A stretch of 64,000 bases of DNA from M50B91 sp964526665 (GCA_964526665.1 CAZGJL010000001.1:62001-126000); one strand, 5' to 3'. Shown: positions 9,701 to 17,270, numbered from the stretch's first letter. A program made the numbers and translations. Notes: a model not told the origin generated them from the sequence alone.

Positions 9701-9924
9701 TTCAACCAATTTTCCTTACTTCAATTACAACAGTGGTAGGACTTTTGCCGCTCTCTCTTTCTGATGAGATGTGGGCCGGACTTGGGTTTGCAATAATTTA
9801 TGGAATGTCTCTCTCAACTATTCTTACTTTGCTCTTGGTTCCTTGTTTCCTTGGAGCAGGACAGATTATTGGAGAATGGTCTAGAAGGCACTGGAAACGG
9901 TTTATGTGTTGGGTGACGTGTTGA
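6739..9924 (+). CDS. RND efflux permease (AcrB/MdtB-like, ACR_tran)
   Basis: 1061 residues with the classic RND duplication: a TM helix at about 15-35, a large periplasmic loop, TM2-6 (about 340-495), TM7 (about 535), a second loop, and TM8-12 (about 890-1050). Charged residues of the proton relay are visible in TM4 (GLLVDNAIVIVEGM). IVNDAIVLIDHI marks the symmetric TM10. Energy comes from proton import; the substrate is unknown. It forms an operon with the preceding adaptor. RND pumps normally need an outer membrane, so their presence says something about the cell envelope if this is a CPR bacterium. Confidence 0.95.
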   Translation: MSGSLSDFWTFFITRFRVTLLVIIFVLTAGFYSYSTISRETEPTVDIPMATVTTIWPGASAMDVEKLVTNKLETEIKSLDNVKEYTSSSLSGVSLITVEFEVDSDKQVNIQKLRDKIDDATRKLPGTLPDNPTVSEVSLSDVAVVNIALSGDFSWSELKRFAEILEDEFSGMANVKDVILSGVPEDEIHISVDPNKLNTLNLSVSEVLQAVRGGHIDMPLGMMEIDGQAVEITARAEYENAQDIANVPITVKNGTTLTVGDIGEVRREFEKFEIETYLQNEGGVEPAVKIEVTKSAESGNVLVMVENMLNRMEELKVQEVLPRSLNTSVTYNRANEIRDSLDTLLRSGGQTVLLIMLVMFIFVGWRESLLASIVIPMSMLSAVMVMQITGSTFNGISLFALVLGLGLLVDNAIVIVEGMSEAINERNMTPEEAAEHTLKVFRWPLIAGTATTVCAFLPMTFFISGIMGDYVSVIPNTVNAILISALFVALWLLPSVGVQFMKAFPPKKHNKRRGIHKVQDWYVRSMKKVLAKNRYIFGTLGAAFLALFFSLGLVISNQVPVEVFPSSDMPFFTADFEFPTGTDISETRELIEPISEKLRPFLGMQSDGEVWIKSFVFTAGKSQAWGHHRGSSLSEGHVLGLGVYLTDVNDRNIKSYDILPVIRNAVLPAIPEHVEANFAELQAGPPTGDAAMSVRLVGPDYDHLEALSQDLQDEIEKIDGPLNVRDDSAERTFQVAWTFNRDVLARFGLSPSTVMETLRTGVNGTTAVKITEGDEEVDVVARINWDGDRRWDNPDSLDVLNQIVIKTPSGNFVSLEQIATPELSSEVSLLRHKDGLRTLTVLADMKEGMPVSIIQANLDNAIKQLDRLPGEIIEMGGDSEEGDRLMGEMSIAMSVAVLLILVVLVTQFNSYWQSFTTLIIVPLSLTGVFIGFWLHGLTISFPTMIGIVSLAGIIVNDAIVLIDHINQNLRKHKLPWREAYIAAGKSRLQPIFLTSITTVVGLLPLSLSDEMWAGLGFAIIYGMSLSTILTLLLVPCFLGAGQIIGEWSRRHWKRFMCWVTC

Positions 9925-9928
9925 GTTA

Positions 9929-10008
9929 AAACTACAAACTTCAGTCTTCAGTCTTCAAATATTAAACTTCCCTATTTGTAGTTTGAAGTTTTATAAATTG
10001 AAGTTTTA
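9929..10008. repeat. Dispersed TTTGTAGTTTGAAGTTT-type repeat, copy A
   Basis: Intergenic stretch built from GTAGTTT and GAAGTTT modules, present in both orientations: complement form ACTACAAACTTCAG plus two CTTCAGT units at 9930-9956, direct form TTTGTAGTTTGAAGTTTT at about 9976-9993. The same modules recur at 11207-11238 and inside valS at about 14797-14825. Confidence 0.6.
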
Positions 10009-10009
10009 A

Positions 10010-10027
10010 GTCCCGACTTGTCGGGAC
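10010..10027. terminator. Perfect hairpin downstream of tRNA-Thr
   Basis: GTCCCGAC-TT-GTCGGGAC, 8-bp stem, directly after the tRNA-Thr 3' end on the minus strand and followed there by TTAAAACTT. Likely the tRNA terminator, though the T-run is weak. Confidence 0.5.
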
Positions 10028-10030
10028 GCC

Positions 10031-10106
10031 TGGAGCCGCCTTCGAGAATCGAACTCGAGGTCTCGTCCTTACCAAGGACGCGCTCTAGCCACTGAGCCAA
10101 GGCGGC
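10031..10106 (-). tRNA. tRNA-Thr (GGT)
   Basis: Full cloverleaf on the minus strand: acceptor GCCGCCT/AGGCGGC, D-arm GGCTCAGTGGCTAGAGC, anticodon stem CGTCC/GGACG with loop TTGGTAA (anticodon GGT, reads ACY), T-arm with GTTCGATTC, encoded CCA at 10031-10033. Confidence 0.96.
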
Positions 10107-10175
10107 GCAACGAGAAGGAGTGTACCGCGCTCTTTTAAAATTGCAATACCTGGTGGAAATTTTTTCAAAAAAAAG

Positions 10176-10181
10176 TACTAT
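10176..10181 (+). promoter_or_regulatory. rmlB -10 box (leaderless)
   Basis: TACTAT followed by exactly 7 nt and the ATG at 10189. No clear -35. Confidence 0.6.
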
Positions 10182-10188
10182 CCCTTCG

Positions 10189-11181
10189 ATGACACGAAAA
10201 ATTCTCGTTACTGGTGGAGCAGGATTCATTGGATCCAACTTCGTTTACCACGCACTGGAAAACACGGATTGGGAGATTGTAAATCTAGACTTGCTGACCT
10301 ATGCAGGAAATCTTGAAAACCTTAGGGAGATAGAAAATGATCCACGATACACGTTTGAAAAGGGAGATATTGCTGATGCAAAATTCATTGAGGAATTATT
10401 TGCCAAAGAAAAATTCGACGGAGTTATTAACTTCGCGGCAGAAACCCATGTTGATCGTTCAATTGAAGATTCTTCCCCGTTTATTCGAACAAATATATTA
10501 GGAACTCACGTGCTTCTTGAAGCGTGTAGAAAGCATAATGTAAAACGCTACCACCAAGTTTCAACCGATGAAGTCTATGGAGATTTGGGAGATCCACTTC
10601 CAGGAGAGGCGTTAAAGTTCTTTCACGAGAACACCCCTTTGGCCCCGAACTGCCCATACGCAGCCGCCAAAACTTCTGCTGATCTGTTAGTTAAATCATG
10701 GCACCACACGTACGGATTACATGCGACAATTTCACGATGCAGTAATAACTACGGCCCATACCAGTTCCCCGAAAAATTGATCCCGTTCTTCTTATTCAAG
10801 GCAATGAACAATGAAACGTTGCCCATGTATGGAGACGGGAAAAATATCCGTGATTGGCTCTATGTTCGTGATCACTGCGAAGCCATTCGATTAATTTTTG
10901 AGAAATCTGAACCAGGAGAAATCTGGAATATCGGAGGACATAATGAAAAAACAAACTTGGAGATCACTGACATGATTTTGAAAGAAACCGGATCAACTTC
11001 TCAGATGGAGTTTGTACCAGATCGAAAGGCACACGATCGTCGTTATGCGATTGATGCAAGCAAAATTGAACAAGGGCTCGGGTGGACACCCGCGCATACG
11101 TTTGAAGAAGCGCTCCCTCTTACTATTAAATGGTATCAAGACAATCAGGATTGGGTGGAAGGATGTAGAGAAAAGATCTAA
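10189..11181 (+). CDS. rmlB: dTDP-glucose 4,6-dehydratase
   Basis: 330-residue extended short-chain dehydrogenase that makes dTDP-4-keto-6-deoxyglucose for cell-surface sugars. Seen: the Rossmann NAD motif TGGAGFIGSN at the N-terminus, the active-site triad region STDEVYGD (with the D-E pair specific to sugar 4,6-dehydratases), YAAAK, and the substrate loop NNYGPYQFPEKLIP. The start at 10189 is fixed by the -10 spacing and by the conserved MTRKILVTGG N-terminus; an in-frame upstream ATG (10120) would add 23 unconserved residues and reach close to the tRNA. No other rml genes are adjacent. Confidence 0.94.
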   Translation: MTRKILVTGGAGFIGSNFVYHALENTDWEIVNLDLLTYAGNLENLREIENDPRYTFEKGDIADAKFIEELFAKEKFDGVINFAAETHVDRSIEDSSPFIRTNILGTHVLLEACRKHNVKRYHQVSTDEVYGDLGDPLPGEALKFFHENTPLAPNCPYAAAKTSADLLVKSWHHTYGLHATISRCSNNYGPYQFPEKLIPFFLFKAMNNETLPMYGDGKNIRDWLYVRDHCEAIRLIFEKSEPGEIWNIGGHNEKTNLEITDMILKETGSTSQMEFVPDRKAHDRRYAIDASKIEQGLGWTPAHTFEEALPLTIKWYQDNQDWVEGCREKI

Positions 11182-11206
11182 AAAACTAAGAATTAAACAT
11201 TCCAAA

Positions 11207-11238
11207 TTTGTAGTTTGAAGTTTGAAGATTGTAGTTTG
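11207..11238. repeat. Dispersed repeat, copy B
   Basis: TTTGTAGTTTGAAGTTTGAAG followed by ATTGTAGTTTG, in the short gap between rmlB and the next gene. Same modules as copy A (9929-10008) and copy C in valS. Confidence 0.6.
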
Positions 11239-11316
11239 GTTTAAATTTCCATACACTTTTTGTTGGAGAATATTATTCAAGTAGGTACACTTTTGCTGAC
11301 TTAATTTTTATACAAA

Positions 11317-11619
11317 ATGGCAGACAAAATTTACTGCGGAAACGGGAAAAAAATTACTACACGTTATGGAGACATGATGCGTTTGAGTATTTCTGAAAGC
11401 GATTTACAAGCACTCCAGGACAATCTCGACAATGGATGGGTAAATGTCAAAGTATGCGAGCGACGCGAACCAAGCCAGAGTGGGATGACTCACTACTTGC
11501 AAGTAGATGACTGGAAACCTGGACAAGATCGTGATGGAGACGCAGCAGCACCAGCAAAAAAAGCTCCTGCCAAGCCAGCTCAGACCGATGAGGTCAGCGC
11601 TGAGGATTTGCCGTTTTAG
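11317..11619 (+). CDS. Small protein with SSB-like C-terminal tip
   Basis: 100 residues: a compact N-terminal domain (about 1-68; MADKIYCGNGKKITTRYGD..VDDWKPGQ), a disordered Ala/Pro/Lys linker (about 70-90), and an acidic end ..SAEDLPF. That layout copies single-stranded-DNA-binding proteins, whose conserved D-D-x-P-F tip recruits repair enzymes. The globular part shows no obvious SSB OB-fold. It precedes radA with a terminator between them. I infer a DNA-repair or replication accessory protein; the family is unknown to me. Confidence 0.75.
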   Translation: MADKIYCGNGKKITTRYGDMMRLSISESDLQALQDNLDNGWVNVKVCERREPSQSGMTHYLQVDDWKPGQDRDGDAAAPAKKAPAKPAQTDEVSAEDLPF

Positions 11620-11647
11620 TTTGAGGAACAAAAAAAGTGTATGTTTT

Positions 11648-11674
11648 GGGCGCATTAATTTGCGTCCTTTTTTT
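11648..11674 (+). terminator. Terminator after the SSB-tail protein
   Basis: Stem GGGCGCA/TGCGTCC (one G-U pair), loop TTAATT, then seven T. It separates this gene from radA, whose own -10 TAGAAT follows at 11683-11688. Confidence 0.85.
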
Positions 11675-11697
11675 GTCTTATCTAGAATGTGAATCCA

Positions 11698-13062
11698 ATG
11701 GCAAAAGACAATCAACAATGGCTCTGTACCGAATGTGGAGAAGTGTTCGGAAAATGGATCGGACAATGCCCTTCTTGTGAGGCATGGAATACAATTAAAG
11801 AATTTCATGAAGCAAAAATCACAAGCGGCAAAACCGATCTTAGTAAGGGAAAAGACCTGACGCTAAGTCCGAACTTGAATTCGTCTCGGAATAAACTAAG
11901 TCCGGACTTAAGAATTTCAAGCGGAATCGCAGAAGTCGATCGTGTCCTCGGAGGAGGATTCTTCCCAGGGACATTAGCTTTGTTTGGTGGAGCTCCAGGA
12001 GTAGGGAAATCAACGCTAGCGCTTCAAATGTTTTTAGGAATCAAAGACGCACAATATTTCTCAGGAGAAGAGTCTGTAGAACAAGTGCTACATCGAGCTA
12101 CTCGAATAAACCCGGGTTCGAACCCGGGTTCAATTTTTTCCACCAACTCTCTCGAAGATATTTGTCAGACTGTTGCAAAATCATCTCCTCCCCTCGCTGT
12201 CATTGATTCTATACAAATGATTGGCTCAGCTAATTCTAGCTTTGGACAATTGTCTCAAATAAAAGAAAATGCTGAGATTTTATTAAAACTCGCTAAATCA
12301 ACGGGAACAACCATTCTTGTGATTGGACATATAACCAAATCTGACGAGATCGCTGGACCAAAAGTTTTGGAACATGTTGTTGATGTAGTGCTGAGATTAA
12401 ACGGAGAAGGAAATAGCGAAGTTCGGGTACTCAGTTCTCCCAAAAACCGATTTGGAAGCACTCTTGAGGTAGGAGTCTTCGAAATGCGCGGAAACGGATT
12501 AACTGAGCTGGCCAATCCGTCAGAATTCTTTCTTGCTGAACGAGCAGAAAACGCAGCAGGATCTTCTATCGCTGTTGTTCGGGAAGGATCACGAAATTTC
12601 TTGTTAGAAATCCAGGCCCTTACCGTGCGAACCAATTTTGGACAACCACGACGAACCGCGCATGGAATTGGATTATCAAAATTACACCTCTTACTTGCGG
12701 TAGTAAGCAAATTCACTCCCTTCAAGTGCGGAGAATATGATGCCTACCTCAGTGTTGTCGGAGGAATGAAAATTATCGAGCCTGCTGCTGATTTATCCAT
12801 TTGTGCTGCTATATTAAGTTCTCGTGCAGAGAGAGAGATTCCTGCCGATACGGTTATTCTTGGAGAAGTTGGCTTGAGCGGAGAAGTTCGCAGTGTTTCG
12901 CAACTAGAGGCACGATTAATTGAAGCCGAGAAACTGGGATTCAAGAGGGCTATTATTCCAACAACTCAAATGAAAAAGCTTTCCAATAAACTAAATATTT
13001 CCTCTGTCGGAGTTCGCAATGTTGGAGAAATGGTAAAAGTAATTTTTGGCCAAGAAAAATAA
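11698..13062 (+). CDS. radA: DNA repair protein RadA
   Basis: RecA-like ATPase that promotes branch migration in recombinational repair. Seen in order: C4 zinc finger (CTECGEVFGKWIGQCPSCEAW), Walker A GGAPGVGKST, the RadA-specific KNRFGS, and a C-terminal Lon-like domain (SAEREIPADTVILGEVGLSGEVR). 454 residues from ATG 11698; a GTG at 11689 is an alternative start. The linker between the zinc finger and the ATPase contains a near-repeat (LSPNLNSS / LSPDLRIS), and the ATPase domain contains an unusual NPGSNPGS encoded by a 22-bp perfect palindrome at 12109-12130. Confidence 0.95.
   Translation: MAKDNQQWLCTECGEVFGKWIGQCPSCEAWNTIKEFHEAKITSGKTDLSKGKDLTLSPNLNSSRNKLSPDLRISSGIAEVDRVLGGGFFPGTLALFGGAPGVGKSTLALQMFLGIKDAQYFSGEESVEQVLHRATRINPGSNPGSIFSTNSLEDICQTVAKSSPPLAVIDSIQMIGSANSSFGQLSQIKENAEILLKLAKSTGTTILVIGHITKSDEIAGPKVLEHVVDVVLRLNGEGNSEVRVLSSPKNRFGSTLEVGVFEMRGNGLTELANPSEFFLAERAENAAGSSIAVVREGSRNFLLEIQALTVRTNFGQPRRTAHGIGLSKLHLLLAVVSKFTPFKCGEYDAYLSVVGGMKIIEPAADLSICAAILSSRAEREIPADTVILGEVGLSGEVRSVSQLEARLIEAEKLGFKRAIIPTTQMKKLSNKLNISSVGVRNVGEMVKVIFGQEK
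12109..12130. repeat. 22-bp perfect palindrome inside radA
   Basis: AACCCGGGTTC followed by its exact reverse complement GAACCCGGGTT. It resembles a tRNA T-arm (CCGGGTTCGAACCCGG) and would form a very stable hairpin in the mRNA. It encodes NPGSNPGS. Confidence 0.7.
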
Positions 13063-13066
13063 CGTC

Positions 13067-13453
13067 TTATCTCTTTTCAAAATCCCTCCTCGCCCGCTTG
13101 TCCTTCTTGCTCGGCTTATTATCACCATATCGACCCAATATCTTCCGTGTGTCTCTTTTTTGTGCCGACGAAACCTTCTTGTACTCGGCTGCCATCTCAG
13201 CAAATCCAGGGGTCAAGTCTTCAAAAAATCCTTCCGCCGCCTCTTGTTTCCCTCGCTTTTCCAAAAACTGAATTACCTTATATTTCTTCGTCCCCGCAGG
13301 GAATATTACCGAAACCTCGTCCCCAATTTTCAAAATTTTAGACGGTTTCGCTTTTGTACTATTGATTAAAACATTTCCTGCGCGACAAAAGTCTCCCGCC
13401 TGCGTGCGCGATTTCGCCATCCATGTCGTCCAGATCCATTTATCGACACGCAT
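13067..13453 (-). CDS. hslR: S4-domain RNA-binding protein (Hsp15/HslR-like)
   Basis: 128 residues. The N-terminal S4 domain (MRVDKWIWTTWMAKSRTQAGDFCRAGNVLINSTKAKPSKILKIGD, residues 1-46) matches the Hsp15 family, which binds stalled 50S subunits with nascent chains. The C-terminus is highly basic (KPSKKDKRARRDFEKR). It is the last gene of an operon valS-GNAT-hslR, with 1-nt gaps, and is convergent with radA. Confidence 0.85.
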   Translation of the reverse strand: MRVDKWIWTTWMAKSRTQAGDFCRAGNVLINSTKAKPSKILKIGDEVSVIFPAGTKKYKVIQFLEKRGKQEAAEGFFEDLTPGFAEMAAEYKKVSSAQKRDTRKILGRYGDNKPSKKDKRARRDFEKR

Positions 13454-13454
13454 T

Positions 13455-13997
13455 TTATAAAGTTATCCAATATCGTCGCGTTTTTCCCGCAGGAAGCCCT
13501 TCCAGTTCTTCGTCCTTTCTCTCAATAATGTTTTCCAAAATTCCGCCGTTTTTTTCTATCACTCGAGCAGAGCCAAGATTGTCATCATCACAGGTAAGTA
13601 ATATTTTTTCGAACCCCATTTCTTTTGCTTTCAATAACCCTAATTTTAATATTATTGATCCTACTCCCTTACGACGAATAGATGGACGAAGTCCGAATCC
13701 GATGTGTCCTCCTGCTCGCAATAACCCTGGAGTATCACGATGCCTTATCCTGATCTCACCAAACCACTCATCCCCCTTCACTAGCCACCACGACGAGGCG
13801 GGCACTTTGCCCTCTTGAAGATTAATTCCCTGACTATCATCCCTCCTTTGTTGCAAAAAATCGGCAAATCCTTCTTCGCTAATCGGAGTTTTCCCCGCTT
13901 GTGTAAAAACCTTATCGGCATATTGTCTCTTTTCTTCCTGAGCCTCAAGAAAACTTCTCTTATAATGAGCTGATGGTGCCACTAATTGCAGTGTCAT
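13455..13997 (-). CDS. GNAT family N-acetyltransferase
   Basis: 180 residues. GNAT fold with the acetyl-CoA pyrophosphate loop RPSIRRKGVGSIIL at about residues 104-117, preceded by the IGFGLRP strand. It resembles the 'predicted acetyltransferase' subgroup with an N-terminal helical extension and an EKNGG motif near the end of the core. Acceptor unknown. It starts 1 nt after the valS stop and ends 1 nt before the S4 gene, so it is translationally coupled in the operon. Confidence 0.85.
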   Translation of the reverse strand: MTLQLVAPSAHYKRSFLEAQEEKRQYADKVFTQAGKTPISEEGFADFLQQRRDDSQGINLQEGKVPASSWWLVKGDEWFGEIRIRHRDTPGLLRAGGHIGFGLRPSIRRKGVGSIILKLGLLKAKEMGFEKILLTCDDDNLGSARVIEKNGGILENIIERKDEELEGLPAGKTRRYWITL

Positions 13998-13998
13998 T

Positions 13999-16900
13999 TT
14001 AAAGACTTTTCAATTCTGCCCGCAATGTTTTCAGCTCTGCCTCCGCATCGGCCAATTGTTGCTGTGTTTGGGCTACTAAATGTTCTGGAGCTTTGTCCGT
14101 ATATGCTTTGTTCGAGAGCCTTCCCTTTAGCCCTGAAACTGATTTCTCTAGCGTTACAATTTCATTTTCCAGTCGTTTCTTTTCTGCTCCTGCGTCAAAC
14201 GGAACTTCTACAAAAATCTCCATTCCGTTGACGAGAACCATGGCTGCCCGCTCCGGCTTGGAAGCCTTTTCTGCAATTTTCACGTCCGAAAGATTGGCTA
14301 AAACTTTCATCACCTCGGTTGTTTCTTGCAAAGAATTCGCCTTCTTTCCTGCTGAAATTTTCACAGAAATTTTGTCTTTCGGGTTCAATTTCTTTTCAGC
14401 CCGAACTTTTCGAATCTCCGTTACAATCTCCTGCATTGACGCAAATAGCTCCGCAGATTCTTTGTCTTTGGACTTTACTGTTGGAAAGTTTTGCTCGATT
14501 AAGAGTGATTCTTTGGGCCCCAACTCTTCCCATAACGTTTCTGTAATAAATGGTACCAATGGATGAGCAAGCTTCAGTACCTCAAGAAAGACTCCATATA
14601 AAAACACTGGGTTCTTGTCGACCTTCTGTGTTTCAAGAAACCAACTGCAGAACTCATCCCACACGAAGTGATAAATCTCGTCTCCCGCCGCTGATATTTC
14701 ATACTTTTCTAGTTTTTGCGACACACTTGCAGAAACTTCTGACAACCTATGTAGCAACCACTTCTCCGATAAAGAATTTGGAATTGCTTCCTTGTTTGTA
14801 GTTTGTAGATTGTAATTTGCCGTTTGGAGTTGTACAAACCGTCCCGCATTCCACATCTTATTTACGAAATTTCGATATCCAGTGATCTTTGCTTTTCCTA
14901 AAGGAATCGGATTTCCTGCTGTTGCTCCAATAACTAATGACAAGCGAACCGCGTCTGCTCCCACTTCAGAAATAACTTCCAGTGGATCGATTCCATTTCC
15001 CTTTGACTTCGACATTTTCTGTCCGCTTTCATCGCAAACCAAACCGTGCAAATACACCGTATGGAATGGATATTTTCCCGTTGCATAACGTCCAAACATA
15101 ATCATTCGCGCTACCCAAAAGAACAAAATATCATGTCCTGTTTCCAAGACATCTGTCGGATAAAACTTCTCAAAGTCTGGTGTTTTGTCTGGCCAGCCAA
15201 GCGTTGAAAAGGGCCACAATGCAGAACTAAACCACGTATCGAGAGTGTCCTTATCTTGAGTTAAATTTTCTCCAACAGGATCAGCTAAAACCATCAACTC
15301 CCGAATTTCTCCTTTTTTCCATTTCCATTCTGAACGAAATCGAACAAATTTCTCTTCGTCTTCACTTCGGCTGAAATGAAATATCGCGGCAGTAAAATTC
15401 TTGTGCCCAATAACCAATGCGTCTTCTTCTTTTTTTAATCGTTCCACGACGTTCTGTGCTCGACGAGAAATGTCGATCAATTCTTCGTCTTTTATTCCAT
15501 CAAGCTGAATCTCGAATGGTCCTTCACGCTTCAAGTCCGCTTTTCCTGCCAATTCACTACTTGTGAATTCCGCCAATTCTGGCCAAACTTCAAATGGAAT
15601 ATTTAATTCTGCGGCAATAATTTCTGCTGTCTGTTGTCCGCGTTTCGAGTCAGAACAAATAATTTTTTTAATACCCCTTCCTTGTACCGTGTCTGCAATT
15701 TTACGGGCATCCTGCAATCCGTTATCTGTTAATGGATAATCTCCTCCGATAATTTTTTTTGCGTTTGCTTCGCTCTCTCCGTGTCGAGCAAAAAGAATAT
15801 TTTTCTCTACCGGAAGATGGATATTTTCGTCCTTGTCATACCAGACCGGGATTCGATGTCCCCACCAAATCTGACGACTAATACACCAGTCTCGCAGATT
15901 ATCAATCCACTGGAAATAAACCTTTTCAAACCGCTTCGGAACAATTTTCACATGATCCTCTCGCACAGCGTCCTGCATCAACTTCTTTAGTGTTGTTTTC
16001 TTGCCCGTAAATTTGTCGATAAATTCTTTTTCCACAGAAATAAACCATTGCGGTGACAACATTGGTTCCACGATTGTTCCTGAGCGATAACATTTCGGAA
16101 CTCGGTTTGGATGGGGACGTTTTTCGAACAAAAGTCCTTTTTCTTCCAACAATTCTCCTGCTCGTTTTCGCGCTTCGTGTACGGGCATTCCTGCACATGG
16201 CCCGGCAATATCTGTCATCGTCCCGGCGAAATCTATTTTTTGAATTAATGGTAAGTCAAGACGCTGCGCGAGCGCAAAATCGTCTGGAGAGTGCGAGGCT
16301 GAAATCGTCATTGCCCCTGTTCCAAACCCTGGATCAATAATTTCATCCGCAATTACCCAAAACTTCCGCGGCCCGGCATACGTTTCTGCAGTAAATTCTT
16401 CCCCCACGAGCGCTTCTCCGAGCACCACTTCTTTTATTTGAAAATCCTTCCTCAGCTGTGTGTGTGCGTCGTAATATTTCTTGGTAACAATACATTCTTT
16501 TCCTTCAGCATTTTCTGCTCGCACGTACTCCGCCTCCGGATGAACTACCACTGGAGAATCTGCACATTTGGTCTCTGTTCGAACCGTTCCAATAAGAAAC
16601 GGACCACACCAAAATTCATAGAAATCTGCTTGATTGTCATCCCATTCCACCTCATCATCGGCTAAAACTGATTGCGCTCCCACAGACCAGTTCACCATCC
16701 GATGTCCTCGAACGATTAAGTCGTCTTCATAGAGTTTTTTGAAAATGAAATTCACGGAAAAATTACGTTCAGAATCAAATGTGTAAGCCTCTCTTGTCCA
16801 ATCAAGATGCGCTCCCATTTTTTTAATCTGATGGGTGATACGATCGTGTTTTTCTCCGGCAAACTTACGACACTCGGTCAAAAACTCCTCTCGTGTCATT

Positions 16901-17202
16901 TCCTCTCGTGTTTTCATTCCCAAGTGTTTGAGTACTACATTCTCCGTAGCAATTGCTGCATGATCTGTTCCGGGAACCCAGAGCGTTTCATGCCCGGTCA
17001 TTTTTTTGTACCGAATCAAAATATCTTCCACTGCCAACATCGCCGCATGTCCCAGGTGTAATTGCCCGGTCACATTCGGTGGTGGGAGCGGAATTGTATA
17101 GGACTTTTTTTCGGAAGAGGCATCAGCGGTCATCACCCCTGCCTTTTCCCAAGCAGCGTAAATGACGTCCTCTGAGCCGTTATGATCGTAATTTTTTTCC
17201 AT
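13999..17202 (-). CDS. valS: Valyl-tRNA synthetase with inserted histidine-phosphatase domain
   Basis: 1067-residue class I synthetase. Seen: HLGH (49-52), editing (CP1) domain about 190-380, WCISRQIWWGHRIPVWY (439-454), DTWFSS (655-660), KMSKS further on, and the C-terminal coiled-coil arm with Leu/Glu heptads. Unusually, about residues 467-640 (nt 15283-15804) form a phosphoglycerate-mutase-like domain: RHGES with catalytic His474, an R-x-x-Q-T segment (SKRGQQTAEIIA, Arg521), an acidic residue around 542-545, and the second histidine in VIGHKNF (His600). It sits where normal ValRS has a short segment before DTWFSS. A Leu-Gln-Thr-Asn-rich patch (about 793-806) is encoded by a dispersed repeat. 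Confidence 0.95.
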   Translation of the reverse strand: MEKNYDHNGSEDVIYAAWEKAGVMTADASSEKKSYTIPLPPPNVTGQLHLGHAAMLAVEDILIRYKKMTGHETLWVPGTDHAAIATENVVLKHLGMKTREEMTREEFLTECRKFAGEKHDRITHQIKKMGAHLDWTREAYTFDSERNFSVNFIFKKLYEDDLIVRGHRMVNWSVGAQSVLADDEVEWDDNQADFYEFWCGPFLIGTVRTETKCADSPVVVHPEAEYVRAENAEGKECIVTKKYYDAHTQLRKDFQIKEVVLGEALVGEEFTAETYAGPRKFWVIADEIIDPGFGTGAMTISASHSPDDFALAQRLDLPLIQKIDFAGTMTDIAGPCAGMPVHEARKRAGELLEEKGLLFEKRPHPNRVPKCYRSGTIVEPMLSPQWFISVEKEFIDKFTGKKTTLKKLMQDAVREDHVKIVPKRFEKVYFQWIDNLRDWCISRQIWWGHRIPVWYDKDENIHLPVEKNILFARHGESEANAKKIIGGDYPLTDNGLQDARKIADTVQGRGIKKIICSDSKRGQQTAEIIAAELNIPFEVWPELAEFTSSELAGKADLKREGPFEIQLDGIKDEELIDISRRAQNVVERLKKEEDALVIGHKNFTAAIFHFSRSEDEEKFVRFRSEWKWKKGEIRELMVLADPVGENLTQDKDTLDTWFSSALWPFSTLGWPDKTPDFEKFYPTDVLETGHDILFFWVARMIMFGRYATGKYPFHTVYLHGLVCDESGQKMSKSKGNGIDPLEVISEVGADAVRLSLVIGATAGNPIPLGKAKITGYRNFVNKMWNAGRFVQLQTANYNLQTTNKEAIPNSLSEKWLLHRLSEVSASVSQKLEKYEISAAGDEIYHFVWDEFCSWFLETQKVDKNPVFLYGVFLEVLKLAHPLVPFITETLWEELGPKESLLIEQNFPTVKSKDKESAELFASMQEIVTEIRKVRAEKKLNPKDKISVKISAGKKANSLQETTEVMKVLANLSDVKIAEKASKPERAAMVLVNGMEIFVEVPFDAGAEKKRLENEIVTLEKSVSGLKGRLSNKAYTDKAPEHLVAQTQQQLADAEAELKTLRAELKSL
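14797..14825. repeat. Dispersed repeat, copy C, inside valS
   Basis: TTGTTTGTAGTTTGTAGATTG and the following bases share the GTAGTTTG modules of the intergenic copies at 9929-10008 and 11207-11238. In the valS frame it encodes a Gln/Thr/Asn/Tyr-rich stretch (LQTANYNLQTTNKE). Confidence 0.55.
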
Positions 17203-17270
17203 TTAAAGTCGTACACGAAATCACCGGAAGTGTAGCGGTTTTTCTATGTTTTTCAATGAGAAATCCTCTT

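Noticed and set aside
12105..12135. tRNA-like T-arm in radA
   Set aside because: No acceptor or anticodon arms are present around it, and it lies within an intact reading frame.
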